DNA of 64,000 bases from Oscillatoriaceae cyanobacterium Prado104 (GCA_025454405.1 JALOON010000056.1:1-64000); one strand, 5' to 3'; shown: positions 27,482 through 36,599, counted from the stretch's first letter. Numbers and translations: made by a program. Notes: a model not told the origin generated them from the letters alone.

Positions 27482-28633
27482 AATGAAGAGGGAATTGGGA
27501 ATTGGGAATGGGGAATGGGGAATTGGGGATTGGGGATTTATGTACTTCTTTCTGCTTCTTCTCTTCGCGTTCTTTGCGTCTTCGCGGTTCGTTCAATACA
27601 AATTCTTCATGGGAAGGAAGTAACATTCAGGCGCGATCGAGCTTTGCTATCTGCGATGGGTCAACTGATGGGAATTACTGTTGCCGAAGTTGGTATCTTC
27701 ACAAACTTGGTGGTTCCTCTACTGTTGCTAATTTGACTTGCTAATTTGACTGGGAACTTGACAGGGAATTTTACTGCGAATTTTACTCGATCTATTTTAC
27801 TCGATCGATTTGATTTTACCTGTAATGTTTCTGAGCTTGAATTCTTGATGTTTTACCGCTGCTTAACCTTTTTACTAGGATTTTCTAGAGAAAATTATTC
27901 GAGCATCAGTTCGGGAAAAGAGATTGACAAAAGCACTGTTGGTGTGAGTGTTTGAGACCCAATCTGCTTGAAGAATCCTTTTTTATTGAACCGCGAAGAC
28001 TCAGTAGGCGAAACCTTCCCGTAGGGGAGAACGCGAAGAGAAGAGTCGGGAAATAAAAGGGAAGACTGCTTTTTGGAGATTTGTTGGGGTTTCTGGTGGT
28101 ACTTCCGGCGCGATCGCCTCCTTGAATGTCATTGTTTTCTAACAAGTTTTCTAGCAAGCTGACACTGCATTGCTTAATACTTTATTCGGTTTTGCAGGCT
28201 TTGCCTTCTGTTTAATAGTATATCCTACTATGCAACTTTTTTGACAACTAAATTCTGAAGTTAATTCAGGCAACAGGATGGGGATGAGCCGCGAGCGATC
28301 GGAAACTAGCGATCGGCAACCCAGCGAACGCTTTCAGGCTTGAAACTCTTGGCATCCCAAACTTTTCATCTATGCTTGCTGGTGCTGCCACTCTCGTAAC
28401 TGTATTTACAAACGATCTATTTCAAGCTATAGTGTATCTTGTTGTCAGACAGAGTTCTCAGTCACCAGATCCAACAAATCAAAACAACACAAAAACAACA
28501 TTGGTGTTGCTTATGTAGCTGAAAGAAACAGGCTAATGTTGAGAGGAGTAACCTTAAAAAATTGTTGCTAAATGTTGAGCTACAAACTAATTTTAGCACC
28601 CTGAAAAAAAGCGATTACCAAAAAACTAGGTCT
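27482..28633. other. 1.15-kb gene-free stretch upstream of nifJ
   Basis: GGGAATTGGGAATGGGG-type repeats flank the nifJ start (27488-27535). An inverted pair of repeats follows: TCTTCGCGGTTCGTTCAATA (near 27580) and TATTGAACCGCGAAGAC (near 27985); the second is interrupted by GGCGAAACCTTCCCGTAGGG, a short repeat related to the one inside the M61 peptidase gene. Short frames at 27502-27955 and 27906-28157 have no recognisable features and overlap the repeats. The promoter of nifJ should be here, but I cannot place it. Confidence 0.5.
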
Positions 28634-28711
28634 AAAGCCTCGTTCTTATAGGACGGCTTTTAATTGAGTTAGTAATGTGCTAAAATATTCATCTCCAACA
28701 CGGGAACGTAA

Positions 28712-28990
28712 ATGTTAGTATTTGAAGATAAACTTGAGGGAAAAAAACAGCAATATGAACGGCTAGATGAAGCTATTCGTACTGCTCGTTTTGTGCGCAA
28801 CTCTTGTATCAGATACTGGATGGACAACAAAGTCGTTGGACGGTATGAATTGAGCGCTTATTGCGCTGTACTGGGGAAGGAGTTTCCGTTCGCTGGAAAA
28901 CTCAACTCTCAGACCAGACAGGCTGCTGCCGAAAGAGCATGGGTATCCATAATAACTTTAAGGAGGTGGCTTGATGTTGCTAGGTTTTAA
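28712..28990 (+). pseudogene. N-terminal fragment of a TnpB protein
   Basis: The first 80 or so codons match the N-terminus of a TnpB subtype unlike the one downstream: MLVFEDKLEGKKQQYERLDE, RTARFVRNSCIRYWMDN, QTRQAAAERAW. Homology stops near AERAWVSI (about base 28955), where the ribosome-binding site of the second tnpB begins; the last 12 codons are read-through into it. All RuvC motifs are missing, so no nuclease could be made. The 20-base overlap with the following gene could allow translational coupling, if expressed. Confidence 0.75.
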
Positions 28991-30059
28991 GACCGAGCTC
29001 AAATTAAACGACCAACAACGGACACTTTTCGCCAAACATTGCGGGGTAGCGCGTCACGCTTGGAATTGGGGTTTATGGCTCACCAAAAACATTCTCGACC
29101 ACAACCAACAAAACCCCCAAGAAAAATTGAAGTTTCCTAGCGCTATTGACTTGCACAAATTGTTGGTAGCCCTGGTGAAATCAAAGAATGAATGGTATTA
29201 CGAGTGCAGCAAATCTGCACCGCAACAAGCTTTGATGGCCCTGCGCGAAGCGTGGAAACGCTGCTTTAACAAAACTGCTGGCGGACCCAAGTTCAAGAAA
29301 AAAGGCAAGCTGGACTCTTTCACTTTGGAAGGAGCAGTGAAGATTTTAGGGCACAGTAAAATTCAAGTACCTGTAATTGGCGTTCTGAAAACTTACGAAC
29401 GACTGCCACAAGTTAAACCCAAATCTGTGACAATTAGCCGTCAAGCAGACAGGTGGTTTATCAGTTTTAGGCTGGAGGTGGCAGAACAAACTATAGCAAA
29501 TACCAGCATTGTTGGTGTAGACCTGGGCGTAAAGAACCTAGCAACCCTCAGTACTGGTGAAGCGTTCCAAGGTGCGAAATCTTACCGCAAGTTCGAGAAA
29601 AAACTGGCGCGCTTGCAATATTTGCACCGTCACAAAGTAAAAGGTTCAAGCAACTGGAAAAAAGCTCTCTTCGAGATAGCTAAACTGCACCGCAAGATTG
29701 CCAACATCCGAAAAGATACATTGCACAAACTCACGACGCTGCTTGCTAAAAACCACGGCACGATAGTAATTGAGGATTTGAACGTATCCGGGATGATGGC
29801 AAATCGCAAGCTCGCGAAAAGCATTCAAGACATGGGATTTTACGAGTTCCGCCGCCAGCTCACCTACAAGTGTAAATTGTATGGCTCTAAATTGGTCGCA
29901 GTCGATCGATGGTTCCCAAGTTCTAAAACTTGCTCTGGATGTGCAGCTAAAAAAGAAACACTCTCCCTTAGCGAGCGAGTGTTTGAATGCAGTCATTGCG
30001 GTTTGATTATTGACCGCGATTTGAACGCTGCAATTAATTTGTCAAAAACCGTCAGTTAG
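28974..30059 (+). CDS. tnpB: RNA-guided nuclease TnpB of an IS200/IS605 element
   Basis: This 361-residue protein is a full-length TnpB, the RNA-guided DNA nuclease ancestor of Cas12. The RuvC-like triad is intact: Asp183 in VGVDLGVKNLA, Glu267 in IVIEDLNVSG, and the aspartates of DRDLNAAINL (347/349). The zinc-ribbon has CSGC and CSHC pairs. A very good Shine-Dalgarno AGGAGG (28961-28966) fixes the start at the ATG at 28974, not the TTG three bases earlier. Known TnpBs use an RNA processed from the 3' end of their own mRNA to cleave the empty donor site. Activity here is inferred from intact motifs. Confidence 0.93.
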   Translation: MLLGFKTELKLNDQQRTLFAKHCGVARHAWNWGLWLTKNILDHNQQNPQEKLKFPSAIDLHKLLVALVKSKNEWYYECSKSAPQQALMALREAWKRCFNKTAGGPKFKKKGKLDSFTLEGAVKILGHSKIQVPVIGVLKTYERLPQVKPKSVTISRQADRWFISFRLEVAEQTIANTSIVGVDLGVKNLATLSTGEAFQGAKSYRKFEKKLARLQYLHRHKVKGSSNWKKALFEIAKLHRKIANIRKDTLHKLTTLLAKNHGTIVIEDLNVSGMMANRKLAKSIQDMGFYEFRRQLTYKCKLYGSKLVAVDRWFPSSKTCSGCAAKKETLSLSERVFECSHCGLIIDRDLNAAINLSKTVS

Positions 30060-30131
30060 GCGGAGTTAGCCTGTGGACTGGAAAGTGCCGACACTACCAG
30101 AGTGAAGCAGGAAGTAAGCATCAAGCTACCC
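30000..30131 (+). ncRNA. Candidate omega RNA (TnpB guide scaffold)
   Basis: TnpB guide RNAs overlap the 3' end of tnpB and reach the right end of the element. Here the region after the stop codon holds GGCGGAGTTAGCCTGTGGAC, then GTGAAGCAGGAAGTAAGCA, a pattern similar to other cyanobacterial IS605 right ends as I remember them. The guide would be the host sequence just after the element (about 30132 onward). A small hairpin ATTAGA-TTTG-TCTAAT (30135-30150) marks the border. Exact ends are not determinable by eye. Confidence 0.45.
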
Positions 30132-30202
30132 ATGATTAGATTTGTCTAATTGTGAGTAGTTATGAATAGGCCTTATGTAACGGCAGCAAAAGGAAAACAG
30201 CC

Positions 30203-30781
30203 ATGCAAAAATCTAGTGTCACGACAAAACCCACAGAAAAACCAGCAGCAGAAACAGCAACAGCAGAAAAACCAACTAAAGAAAAGCCAACGGCGGCGTC
30301 AAAAAATGCCAGCGCAGACAAGCGATTCAAAGTGTTAGACGCAACCATGAAGCGCAATCAATACCGTCAAGACGCGCTCATTGAAATACTGCACAAAGCC
30401 CAAGAAAGTTTCGGCTATCTAGAAGAAGAAGTTTTACTCTACGTTGCCAAAGGTTTGAAGTTACCTTTGAGTCGCGTTTACGGAGTTGCCACATTTTATC
30501 ACCTATTTTCCCTCAAACCCAGCGGCAAACACACTTGCGTAGTTTGTTTGGGAACGGCTTGCTACGTCAAAGGCAGCGATAAAGCGATGGCAGCCCTAGA
30601 ACAACATACAGGCATCAAATCGGGAGAAACCACGCCAGACGGTGAAATCTCCTTAGTAGCAGCCCGCTGCATCGGCGCGTGCGGAATTGCCCCAGCTTTC
30701 GTATTTGATGGCAAAGTAGTCGGACAGTTAACCCCAGAAGCAGCAGTGGAACGCCTTAAAGAATGGCAGCCCCAAGCATAA
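30203..30781 (+). CDS. hoxE: Bidirectional hydrogenase diaphorase subunit HoxE
   Basis: HoxE is the NuoE-like subunit of the cytoplasmic HoxEFUYH NAD(P)-linked, ferredoxin-interacting hydrogenase. Its [2Fe-2S] ligands are visible: Cys115 and Cys120 (CLGTAC) and Cys156 and Cys160 (CIGAC). The 192-residue protein has an unusually long Lys/Thr/Ala-rich N-terminus (about 38 residues) before the conserved RFKVLDATMKR. AAGGAAAA precedes the ATG. It is the first gene of the hox cluster, directly after the TnpB element, so the hox promoter must lie in the 70 bases between them or inside the element. Confidence 0.95.
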   Translation: MQKSSVTTKPTEKPAAETATAEKPTKEKPTAASKNASADKRFKVLDATMKRNQYRQDALIEILHKAQESFGYLEEEVLLYVAKGLKLPLSRVYGVATFYHLFSLKPSGKHTCVVCLGTACYVKGSDKAMAALEQHTGIKSGETTPDGEISLVAARCIGACGIAPAFVFDGKVVGQLTPEAAVERLKEWQPQA

Positions 30782-30815
30782 AAACAGCACGGCAAACAGC
30801 CAGCAGGAGAACCCT

Positions 30816-32423
30816 ATGGAATTAGCAGAACTATTGGAAATTGGCGAGAAAGAAAAACAATCCCAAAAAAGCATCCGCGTTTTGTGCTGCACCTCTACAG
30901 GTTGTCAAGCAGCCAACTCTTTAGCAGTCAAAAAAGAGATGGAAAAAGCAGCAAAAGGAAGCGATCGCATTCAAGTAGTAGGAGTTGGCTGCATGGGATT
31001 TTGCGGCAACGGTCCGCTAGTAGAAATAGACGCTCAAAACAAGCTCTATGAAAAAGTCAAACCCGAAGAAGCTGCCAGCATTATTGAAGCCATTGACGGC
31101 GGTACAGCAACAGCAGCAACCGGAGATTTAGACATTCCCTTCTTTACCAAACAAGTAAAAATCGTCAGGGAAACTAGCGGCAAAATCGACCCGGACAAAA
31201 TAGAAGAATACATTGCAGTCGGCGGCTACCAATCTCTCTATAAATCCGTTCACGACATGACACCATCCGATGTCGTAGAAGAAATCAAACGCAGTGGATT
31301 GCGGGGGAGAGGAGGCGGCGGATATCCGACAGGTTTAAAATGGGCAACCGTTGCCAAAATGCCGGGCGATCGCAAATACGTAATTTGCAATGCAGATGAA
31401 GGCGATCCCGGCGCATTTATGGACCGTTCCGTATTAGAAAGCGACCCCCATCGAGTGTTAGAAGGAATGGCGATCGCGGGTTACGCGATCGGAGCCGATC
31501 GTGGTTTCATTTATGTTAGAGCAGAATATCCCCTCGCCATCAAAAGATTGCAAACTGCGATCGTTCAAGCCAAAAAATACGGCTTGATGGGCAGTCAAAT
31601 TTTCAACTCGGGCTTTGACTTCAAAGTAGACATTAGAGTTGGTGCCGGCGCATTTGTTTGCGGCGAAGAAACCGCCCTAATTCAGTCGATCGAAGGAGGC
31701 CGCGGGAATCCCCGTCCCCGCCCGCCCTATCCCGCCGTATCCGGTTTGTGGGGATGTCCTACCTTAATCAACAACGTCGAAAGCTTTGCCAATATTGCCG
31801 CAATTATTCGCGAAGGAGGCGATTGGTACGCCAGCATCGGCACCGAAACTAGCAAAGGAACCAAAGTATTTGCGCTAACAGGTAAAGTCCGCAACAACGG
31901 ATTGATCGAAGTACCGATGGGAATTACCCTGCGTCAAATAGTAGAAGAAATGGGCGGCGGAGTTCCCGAAGGTCAAGTCAAAGCAGTACAAACAGGCGGG
32001 CCTTCCGGCGGTTGCATTCCAGCTTCCATGTTAGATACTCCTGTAGATTACGAATCCCTAACTCGCGCCGGTTCAATGATGGGATCGGGTGGGATGGTAG
32101 TGATGGATGAAACTACCAGCATGGTCGAAGTTGCCAAATTCTACATGGAATTTTGTTGCGAAGAAACCTGCGGTAAATGCATCCCTTGTCGGACTGGAAC
32201 AGTACAACTATATGCCATGCTGACCAAGATTCTGAACAGGCAAGCCAACCAGAAAGATTTGGCAAAACTGGAAGAACTTTGCTACATGGTGAGGGAAACC
32301 AGCTTGTGCGGTTTGGGAATCAGCGCCCCCAATCCAATTTTAAGTACCTTGCGCTATTTCCAGGAAGAGTATTTAGAGTTAATTGAAGAAAACTCTAATG
32401 GCAAAGTGCCTGCAATTAATTAG
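30816..32423 (+). CDS. hoxF: Bidirectional hydrogenase diaphorase subunit HoxF
   Basis: HoxF is the NuoF-like subunit that binds FMN and NAD(P)H. The 535-residue protein has an N-terminal thioredoxin-like [2Fe-2S] domain (Cys25, Cys30, Cys59, Cys63), the FMN/NADH-binding glycine loop GLRGRGGGGYPTGLKW (161-176), the second nucleotide motif CNADEGDPGAF, and the 4Fe-4S ligands CGKCIPC (452-458) with the fourth Cys near 498 (SLCGLG). It follows hoxE by 34 bases with its own ribosome site (GGAGAA) and is in one transcription unit with hoxU. Confidence 0.97.
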   Translation: MELAELLEIGEKEKQSQKSIRVLCCTSTGCQAANSLAVKKEMEKAAKGSDRIQVVGVGCMGFCGNGPLVEIDAQNKLYEKVKPEEAASIIEAIDGGTATAATGDLDIPFFTKQVKIVRETSGKIDPDKIEEYIAVGGYQSLYKSVHDMTPSDVVEEIKRSGLRGRGGGGYPTGLKWATVAKMPGDRKYVICNADEGDPGAFMDRSVLESDPHRVLEGMAIAGYAIGADRGFIYVRAEYPLAIKRLQTAIVQAKKYGLMGSQIFNSGFDFKVDIRVGAGAFVCGEETALIQSIEGGRGNPRPRPPYPAVSGLWGCPTLINNVESFANIAAIIREGGDWYASIGTETSKGTKVFALTGKVRNNGLIEVPMGITLRQIVEEMGGGVPEGQVKAVQTGGPSGGCIPASMLDTPVDYESLTRAGSMMGSGGMVVMDETTSMVEVAKFYMEFCCEETCGKCIPCRTGTVQLYAMLTKILNRQANQKDLAKLEELCYMVRETSLCGLGISAPNPILSTLRYFQEEYLELIEENSNGKVPAIN

Positions 32424-32444
32424 CAAAGATAGGGGAAACAATTT

Positions 32445-33161
32445 ATGTCAGTCACAACCTTAACTATTGACGGTCAAGAGATCGCTATGGAAGAAGGAAA
32501 GACCATTCTCGACGCAGCTAAAGAAGCTGGAATTCCGATTCCTACTCTTTGCCATTTGGAGGGAATTGCTGATATCGGTGCTTGTCGGTTGTGTTTGGTA
32601 GAAATGGAAGGAACAAACAAACTGTTACCTGCTTGCGTGACGAAAGTAGCAGAAGGAATGGTCGTGCATACTAATACTGCAAAGCTGCAAGAATACCGCC
32701 GCATGACAGTTGAATTGCTGTTTGCTGAAGGCAATCACGTATGCGCGATTTGCGTGGCTAATGGTAATTGCGAATTGCAAGATGTAGCGGTGCAAGTAGG
32801 AATGGATAGCAGTCGATTTCCCTACCGCTTTCCGGTACGCGATATCGATGTTTCTCACTCAATGTTCGGAATCGATCGCAATCGCTGCATTCTTTGTACT
32901 CGCTGCGTGCGCGTTTGCGACGAAATTGAAGGTGCGCATGTTTGGGATGTGGGACTGCGGGGGCCAGAAGCCCGGATTGTATCTGGTTTAGACCAACCTT
33001 GGGGAGAAGTCAGCGCTTGTACTTCTTGCGGCAAATGCGTCGATGCTTGTCCGACGGGGACGATTTTCCGCAAGGGAACTACTACAGGAGAAAAACACGG
33101 CGATCGCGAAAAACTGGAATTTTTGGTAACAGCAAGAACTAAAAAACAATGGCTGCGTTGA
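32445..33161 (+). CDS. hoxU: Bidirectional hydrogenase diaphorase subunit HoxU
   Basis: HoxU connects the diaphorase with the hydrogenase module by a chain of iron-sulfur clusters. The 238-residue protein has the N-terminal [2Fe-2S] ligands Cys36, Cys47, Cys50, Cys64; the His-Cys3 site around HVCAICVANGNC (98-109); and two 4Fe-4S sets, CILCTRCVRVC (148-158) and CTSCGKCVDAC (192-202). It starts 21 bases after hoxF with GGGGAAA upstream. The next hox gene is 460 bases away, behind a repeat array, which may affect co-expression of the two modules. Confidence 0.96.
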   Translation: MSVTTLTIDGQEIAMEEGKTILDAAKEAGIPIPTLCHLEGIADIGACRLCLVEMEGTNKLLPACVTKVAEGMVVHTNTAKLQEYRRMTVELLFAEGNHVCAICVANGNCELQDVAVQVGMDSSRFPYRFPVRDIDVSHSMFGIDRNRCILCTRCVRVCDEIEGAHVWDVGLRGPEARIVSGLDQPWGEVSACTSCGKCVDACPTGTIFRKGTTTGEKHGDREKLEFLVTARTKKQWLR

Positions 33162-33276
33162 TGAAATTAATTGCTGTGAAAATCCGCAATTACCAAACCA
33201 GAATTCAAGGGTTTATTGGCGGTCGATCTTCACTAAGATTGCAGGCGATCGATATGCTGGCAAGACTATGATATTT

Positions 33277-33510
33277 CGATCCCCCCTAGCCCCCCTTAAG
33301 AAGGGGGGGACTGGAGTTAACTCAAATTCCCCCTTGTTAAGTGAGATTTAGGGGGATCGAGACTCAGGCAAAAGGGCGAGACTCCAGTCAACTCAAAGTC
33401 CCCCTTCTTAAGGGGGATTTAGGGGGATCGAGACTCAGGTAAAAGGGCAGGACTCCAGTCAACTCAAAGTCCCCCTTCTTAAGGGGGATTTAGGGGGATC
33501 GAGACTCAGA
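33277..33510. repeat. Tandem array of the 71-bp repeat, inverted orientation
   Basis: GGGGGATCGAGACTCAG recurs at 33351, 33422 and 33493, the same 71-base period as the array at 23350 but reverse-complemented. A variant GATCCCCCCTAGCCCCCC unit opens the array. It fills most of the hoxU-hoxY gap (33162-33622), which contains no gene. Confidence 0.88.
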
Positions 33511-33622
33511 AACGCGATTTCTAATGAATTGCAATCTCAAGTTAACACCCAAAACCGAGAATTAAAGAACCGCAGTCAATCTATCGCGGGCGATCGAATT
33601 CAGTAAATAGGAGAAAATCAGA

Positions 33623-34171
33623 ATGGAAAAGATCAAATTTGCCACTGTTTGGCTGGCCGGATGTTCGGGATGCCATATGTCTTTTCTCGACTTAGATGAG
33701 TGGCTGTTTGAACTAGCAGCGCACGTTAATGTTGTTTACAGTCCAGTCGGATCGGACCTCAAAGAATATCCAGAAGGAGTTGATGTTTGCTTAGTTGAAG
33801 GCGGCGTTGCCAACGAAGAAAACTTGCACTTAATTAAACAAGTTAGAAAACGCACCAAATTGTTAGTTTCCTTTGGCGATTGCGCGGTAACAGCTAACGT
33901 ACCGGCGATGCGAAATATGCTAGGAGGCACCGAACCAGTTCTCAAACGCTGTTACTTAGAATTGGGGGATGTTACCCCTCAATTACCTCATTGTCCGGGA
34001 ATTGTCCCTGAATTGTTAGACCAAGTACGGCCAGTTCATGAAGTTGTAGAAGTTGACATTTTTATGCCGGGATGCCCGCCACCCGCCAGTCGCATTAAGG
34101 CAACTTTAGAACCGCTACTCAGGGGAGAAAAACCTGTAATGGAGGGACGAGAAATGATAAAATTTGGTTAG
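33623..34171 (+). CDS. hoxY: NiFe hydrogenase small subunit HoxY
   Basis: HoxY carries the proximal 4Fe-4S cluster of the NiFe hydrogenase. The ligands are Cys14 and Cys17 (GCSGC), Cys87 (SFGDCAVT) and Cys151 (MPGCPPP). The 182-residue protein lacks the medial/distal cluster domain of uptake hydrogenases, as is normal for Hox-type enzymes. The start ATG is preceded by AGGAGAA. It is separated from hoxU by the repeat array and from hoxH by a nuclease gene and more repeats. Confidence 0.96.
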   Translation: MEKIKFATVWLAGCSGCHMSFLDLDEWLFELAAHVNVVYSPVGSDLKEYPEGVDVCLVEGGVANEENLHLIKQVRKRTKLLVSFGDCAVTANVPAMRNMLGGTEPVLKRCYLELGDVTPQLPHCPGIVPELLDQVRPVHEVVEVDIFMPGCPPPASRIKATLEPLLRGEKPVMEGREMIKFG

Positions 34172-34307
34172 CTCTTTGCGAGGTAGCCGATAACTTATCT
34201 TTGAGTCGCATCTTTATCTCGCAACAGAGAGGCCACAACCGACTGCTAACTATTGCTAACTTTTCTAGCAATAGCAAAATGAGTGACAGGCGACCTGGAG
34301 GTAAATG

Positions 34308-34877
34308 ATGAAAGTAAGACGGCAAATTTTGAGCGCGATCGCTTCCCTAATACTTGGCATATTTGTTGTTGGAGTAGCCTACCCGAGTTTATCGCAAAGA
34401 CTCTCAGTTCCTAACTCCTTGCAGCAAGGAAAGGTAGTTCATATCGTAGATGGGGATACCGTCGATGTCGAGGTATCAAAATGTCGGACACCGTGGAAAG
34501 GCAATCCGCAAATTTGTCGGGTGCGTTTTGCTTGCATCGATACCCCAGAAAAAGGACAAAAGCCTTTTTTTGACAATGCTAAAAACCGGATCGAACAGTT
34601 GCTACCAGTGGGAGCATCAGTTACACTTAGAGATACGGGAGATACGAGTTACAACCGAATTGTGGCTGAAATATTTAAAAACAATAGCTCGTTGAGCTTG
34701 CAAATGGTTCGGGAAGGTTATGCAGTTAATTACTGCAAGTATTTAAAGCAAAATTGTGCGGGCGATCGCGCCTCCTATTTAGCCGCTGAATCTTCTGCCA
34801 AACAAGCAGGTTTAGGAGTTTGGAATCCCCAGAAACCTTGGACGCAAATGCGAGAACCTCATCCTTGTTCTAACTAA
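34308..34877 (+). CDS. Staphylococcal-nuclease-like exported nuclease
   Basis: This 189-residue protein has an N-terminal hydrophobic segment (about 6-27) that looks like a signal peptide or anchor and a thermonuclease (SNase) domain: VVHIVDGDTVDVEV, RVRFACIDTPEKGQ with the expected Arg, Asp and Glu, and YNRIVAEIF with the second active-site Arg. Four extra cysteines suggest disulfides in the periplasm. GGAGGT at 34297-34302 favours the second of two adjacent ATGs (34308). It lies between hoxY and hoxH on the same strand, only 136 bases after hoxY, and has no known role in hydrogenase function. Confidence 0.9.
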   Translation: MKVRRQILSAIASLILGIFVVGVAYPSLSQRLSVPNSLQQGKVVHIVDGDTVDVEVSKCRTPWKGNPQICRVRFACIDTPEKGQKPFFDNAKNRIEQLLPVGASVTLRDTGDTSYNRIVAEIFKNNSSLSLQMVREGYAVNYCKYLKQNCAGDRASYLAAESSAKQAGLGVWNPQKPWTQMREPHPCSN

Positions 34878-34902
34878 CATCTTGCACCATTCGAGTGGAA
34901 CC

Positions 34903-34961
34903 TGTAGGGGCGAGTTCTCCAATAGCTTTAAGGCTTGCAGACAGGTTAAATAAACCCGCCC
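34903..34961. repeat. 60-bp GGGGCGGGTTCGCC repeat (copy 2)
   Basis: The copy starts TGTAGGGGCGAGTTCTCC and ends TTAAATAAACCCGCCC, with two substitutions in the left end compared with the copies at 23249 and 63023. It is located 26 bases after the nuclease gene. Confidence 0.7.
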
Positions 34962-34981
34962 GATCCCTGGCAAAATCACCC

Positions 34982-35137
34982 TGCGGACTGAAGTCCTCAC
35001 TACGAACAATAATTGCGGACTGAAGTCCTTACTGCGAACAATAATTGCGGACTGAAGTCCTCACTGCGAACAATAATTGCGGACTGAAGTCCTCACTACA
35101 AACAATAATTGCGGACTGAAGTCCTCACTACGAACAT
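34982..35137. repeat. Five tandem 32-bp repeats upstream of hoxH
   Basis: TGCGGACTGAAGTCCT starts at 34982, 35014, 35046, 35078 and 35110, an exact 32-base period, each unit with the small palindrome GGACT-GA-AGTCC. The units abut without spacers, so this is not a CRISPR. The array ends 28 bases before the hoxH start. Confidence 0.9.
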
Positions 35138-35165
35138 ATCGGAAATCAGGAGAAGGAGAAACCAT

Positions 35166-36590
35166 ATGTCTAAAACAATTGTTATCGATCCTGTTACCAG
35201 GATTGAAGGTCACGCCAAAATCTCTATTTATCTAGACGATGCCGGCGAAGTAGAAGATGCTAAATTTCACGTCGTAGAATTCCGGGGATTTGAAAAATTT
35301 TGCGAAGGTCGTCCCTTTACAGAAATGGCAGGAATTACAGCTAGAATTTGCGGGATTTGTCCCGTCAGTCACTTGCTAGCTGCTGCAAAAACCGGAGATA
35401 AAATTCTCGCAGTTCAAGTACCGCCAGCCGGGGAAAAACTGCGACGGTTAATGAATTTAGGACAACTTACTCAATCCCACGCGCTATCTTTTTTCCATCT
35501 CAGCAGCCCCGATTTTTTGTTAGGATGGGATAGCGATCCGGCCAAGCGAAATGTATTCGGTTTAATAGATGCCGATCCAGATTTAGCAAGAGCCGGAATT
35601 CGTTTGCGGCAGTTCGGTCAAACAGTAATAGAATTGTTAGGAGCCCGGAAAATTCACGCAGCTTGGGCAGTACCTGGAGGAGTTCGATCGCCCCTGTCGG
35701 AAGAAGGCAGAACTTGGATTCGCGATCGCCTTCCAGAATCTCGCGCTACAGCAGAATTAGCGCTAAATCTTTTTAAAAAGCTTTTAGATACATTTGCTGA
35801 AGAAGTCGCGGCTTTCGGTGAATTTCCCTCATTATTCATGGGGTTAGTCGGCAAAAATGGAGAATGGGAACACTACGGCGGGCACCTCCGCTTTAAAGAT
35901 TCTCAAGGCAATATTGTTGCCGATAATTTAAGCGAGGATGATTATCAAGAATTTCTGGGAGAAGCAGTAGAAACTTGGTCTTATCTCAAATTCCCCTACT
36001 ACAAACCCTTAGGTTATCCCGATGGCATTTATCGCGTCGGACCTTTAGCTAGATTAAACGTGTGCGATCGCATCGGAACAGAAATGGCCGATCGAGAATT
36101 GCAAGAAATGCGCGATCGGGCGGGCGGAGTGCCGACTTCCTCATTTTTCTACCATTACGCCCGACTGATTGAAATCGTAGCATGTCTGGAAAAAATCGAG
36201 CAGTTAATGGACGATCCAGACATAGTTTCTCCGAGAGTTCGTGCTGAAGCTGGCATCAACTGTTTAGAAGGAATCGGCGTCAGCGAAGCACCGCGAGGCA
36301 CTTTATTTCACCATTACCAAGTGGACGAAAACGGCTTAATTCAAAAAGTAAACTTGATTATTGCTACGGGACAAAATAACCTGGCAATGAACAAAACGAT
36401 CGCGCAAATCGCCAAGCATTACATTCACGGTTCGGAAATTCCCGAAGGAATGTTAAACAGAGTAGAAGCAGGAATTCGCGCTTTCGATCCTTGCTTGAGT
36501 TGTTCCACTCATGCTTTCGGTCAAATGCCGCTGCAAGTCGAACTTGTCGGCGCAGATGGCACAGTGATTAAAGAAGTCAGTCGGGGTTAA
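35166..36590 (+). CDS. hoxH: NiFe hydrogenase large subunit HoxH
   Basis: HoxH binds the NiFe(CN)2CO centre where H2 is made or split. The 474-residue protein carries both cysteine pairs: [10 protein letters not shown] (Cys62, Cys65) and DPCLSCSTH (Cys443, Cys446). The 25 residues after His449 (AFGQMPLQ...) are the extension removed by HoxW during maturation. A strong ribosome site (AGGAGAAGGAGA) fixes the ATG at 35166; the open frame further upstream is translated repeat. All catalytic positions look intact. Confidence 0.97.
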   Translation: MSKTIVIDPVTRIEGHAKISIYLDDAGEVEDAKFHVVEFRGFEKFCEGRPFTEMAGITARICGICPVSHLLAAAKTGDKILAVQVPPAGEKLRRLMNLGQLTQSHALSFFHLSSPDFLLGWDSDPAKRNVFGLIDADPDLARAGIRLRQFGQTVIELLGARKIHAAWAVPGGVRSPLSEEGRTWIRDRLPESRATAELALNLFKKLLDTFAEEVAAFGEFPSLFMGLVGKNGEWEHYGGHLRFKDSQGNIVADNLSEDDYQEFLGEAVETWSYLKFPYYKPLGYPDGIYRVGPLARLNVCDRIGTEMADRELQEMRDRAGGVPTSSFFYHYARLIEIVACLEKIEQLMDDPDIVSPRVRAEAGINCLEGIGVSEAPRGTLFHHYQVDENGLIQKVNLIIATGQNNLAMNKTIAQIAKHYIHGSEIPEGMLNRVEAGIRAFDPCLSCSTHAFGQMPLQVELVGADGTVIKEVSRG

Positions 36591-36599
36591 AAATTATTG

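Larger units (their letters stand above)
28634..30131 (+). mobile_element. IS200/IS605-type TnpB element with composite structure
   Basis: A subterminal hairpin (28634-28660, arms AAAGCC and GGCTTT around CGTTCTTATAGGA) resembles the left end of IS605-family elements. It is followed by the N-terminal piece of one tnpB, a complete second tnpB, and a structured right-end segment. No tnpA is present, so transposition would need a helper. The outer boundaries are estimates: the left hairpin may belong to the older, truncated element. Confidence 0.65.

Noticed and set aside
27502-28157. Short frames upstream of nifJ
   Set aside because: They lie in repeats (GGGAATTGGGAATGG and CCGCGAAGAC types) and lack recognisable features or ribosome sites.
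34982-35137. Possible CRISPR array (regular 32-bp repeats)
   Set aside because: The repeats are directly adjacent with no unique spacers, and no cas genes are in the window. The same holds for the 71-bp, 55-bp and 37-bp arrays.
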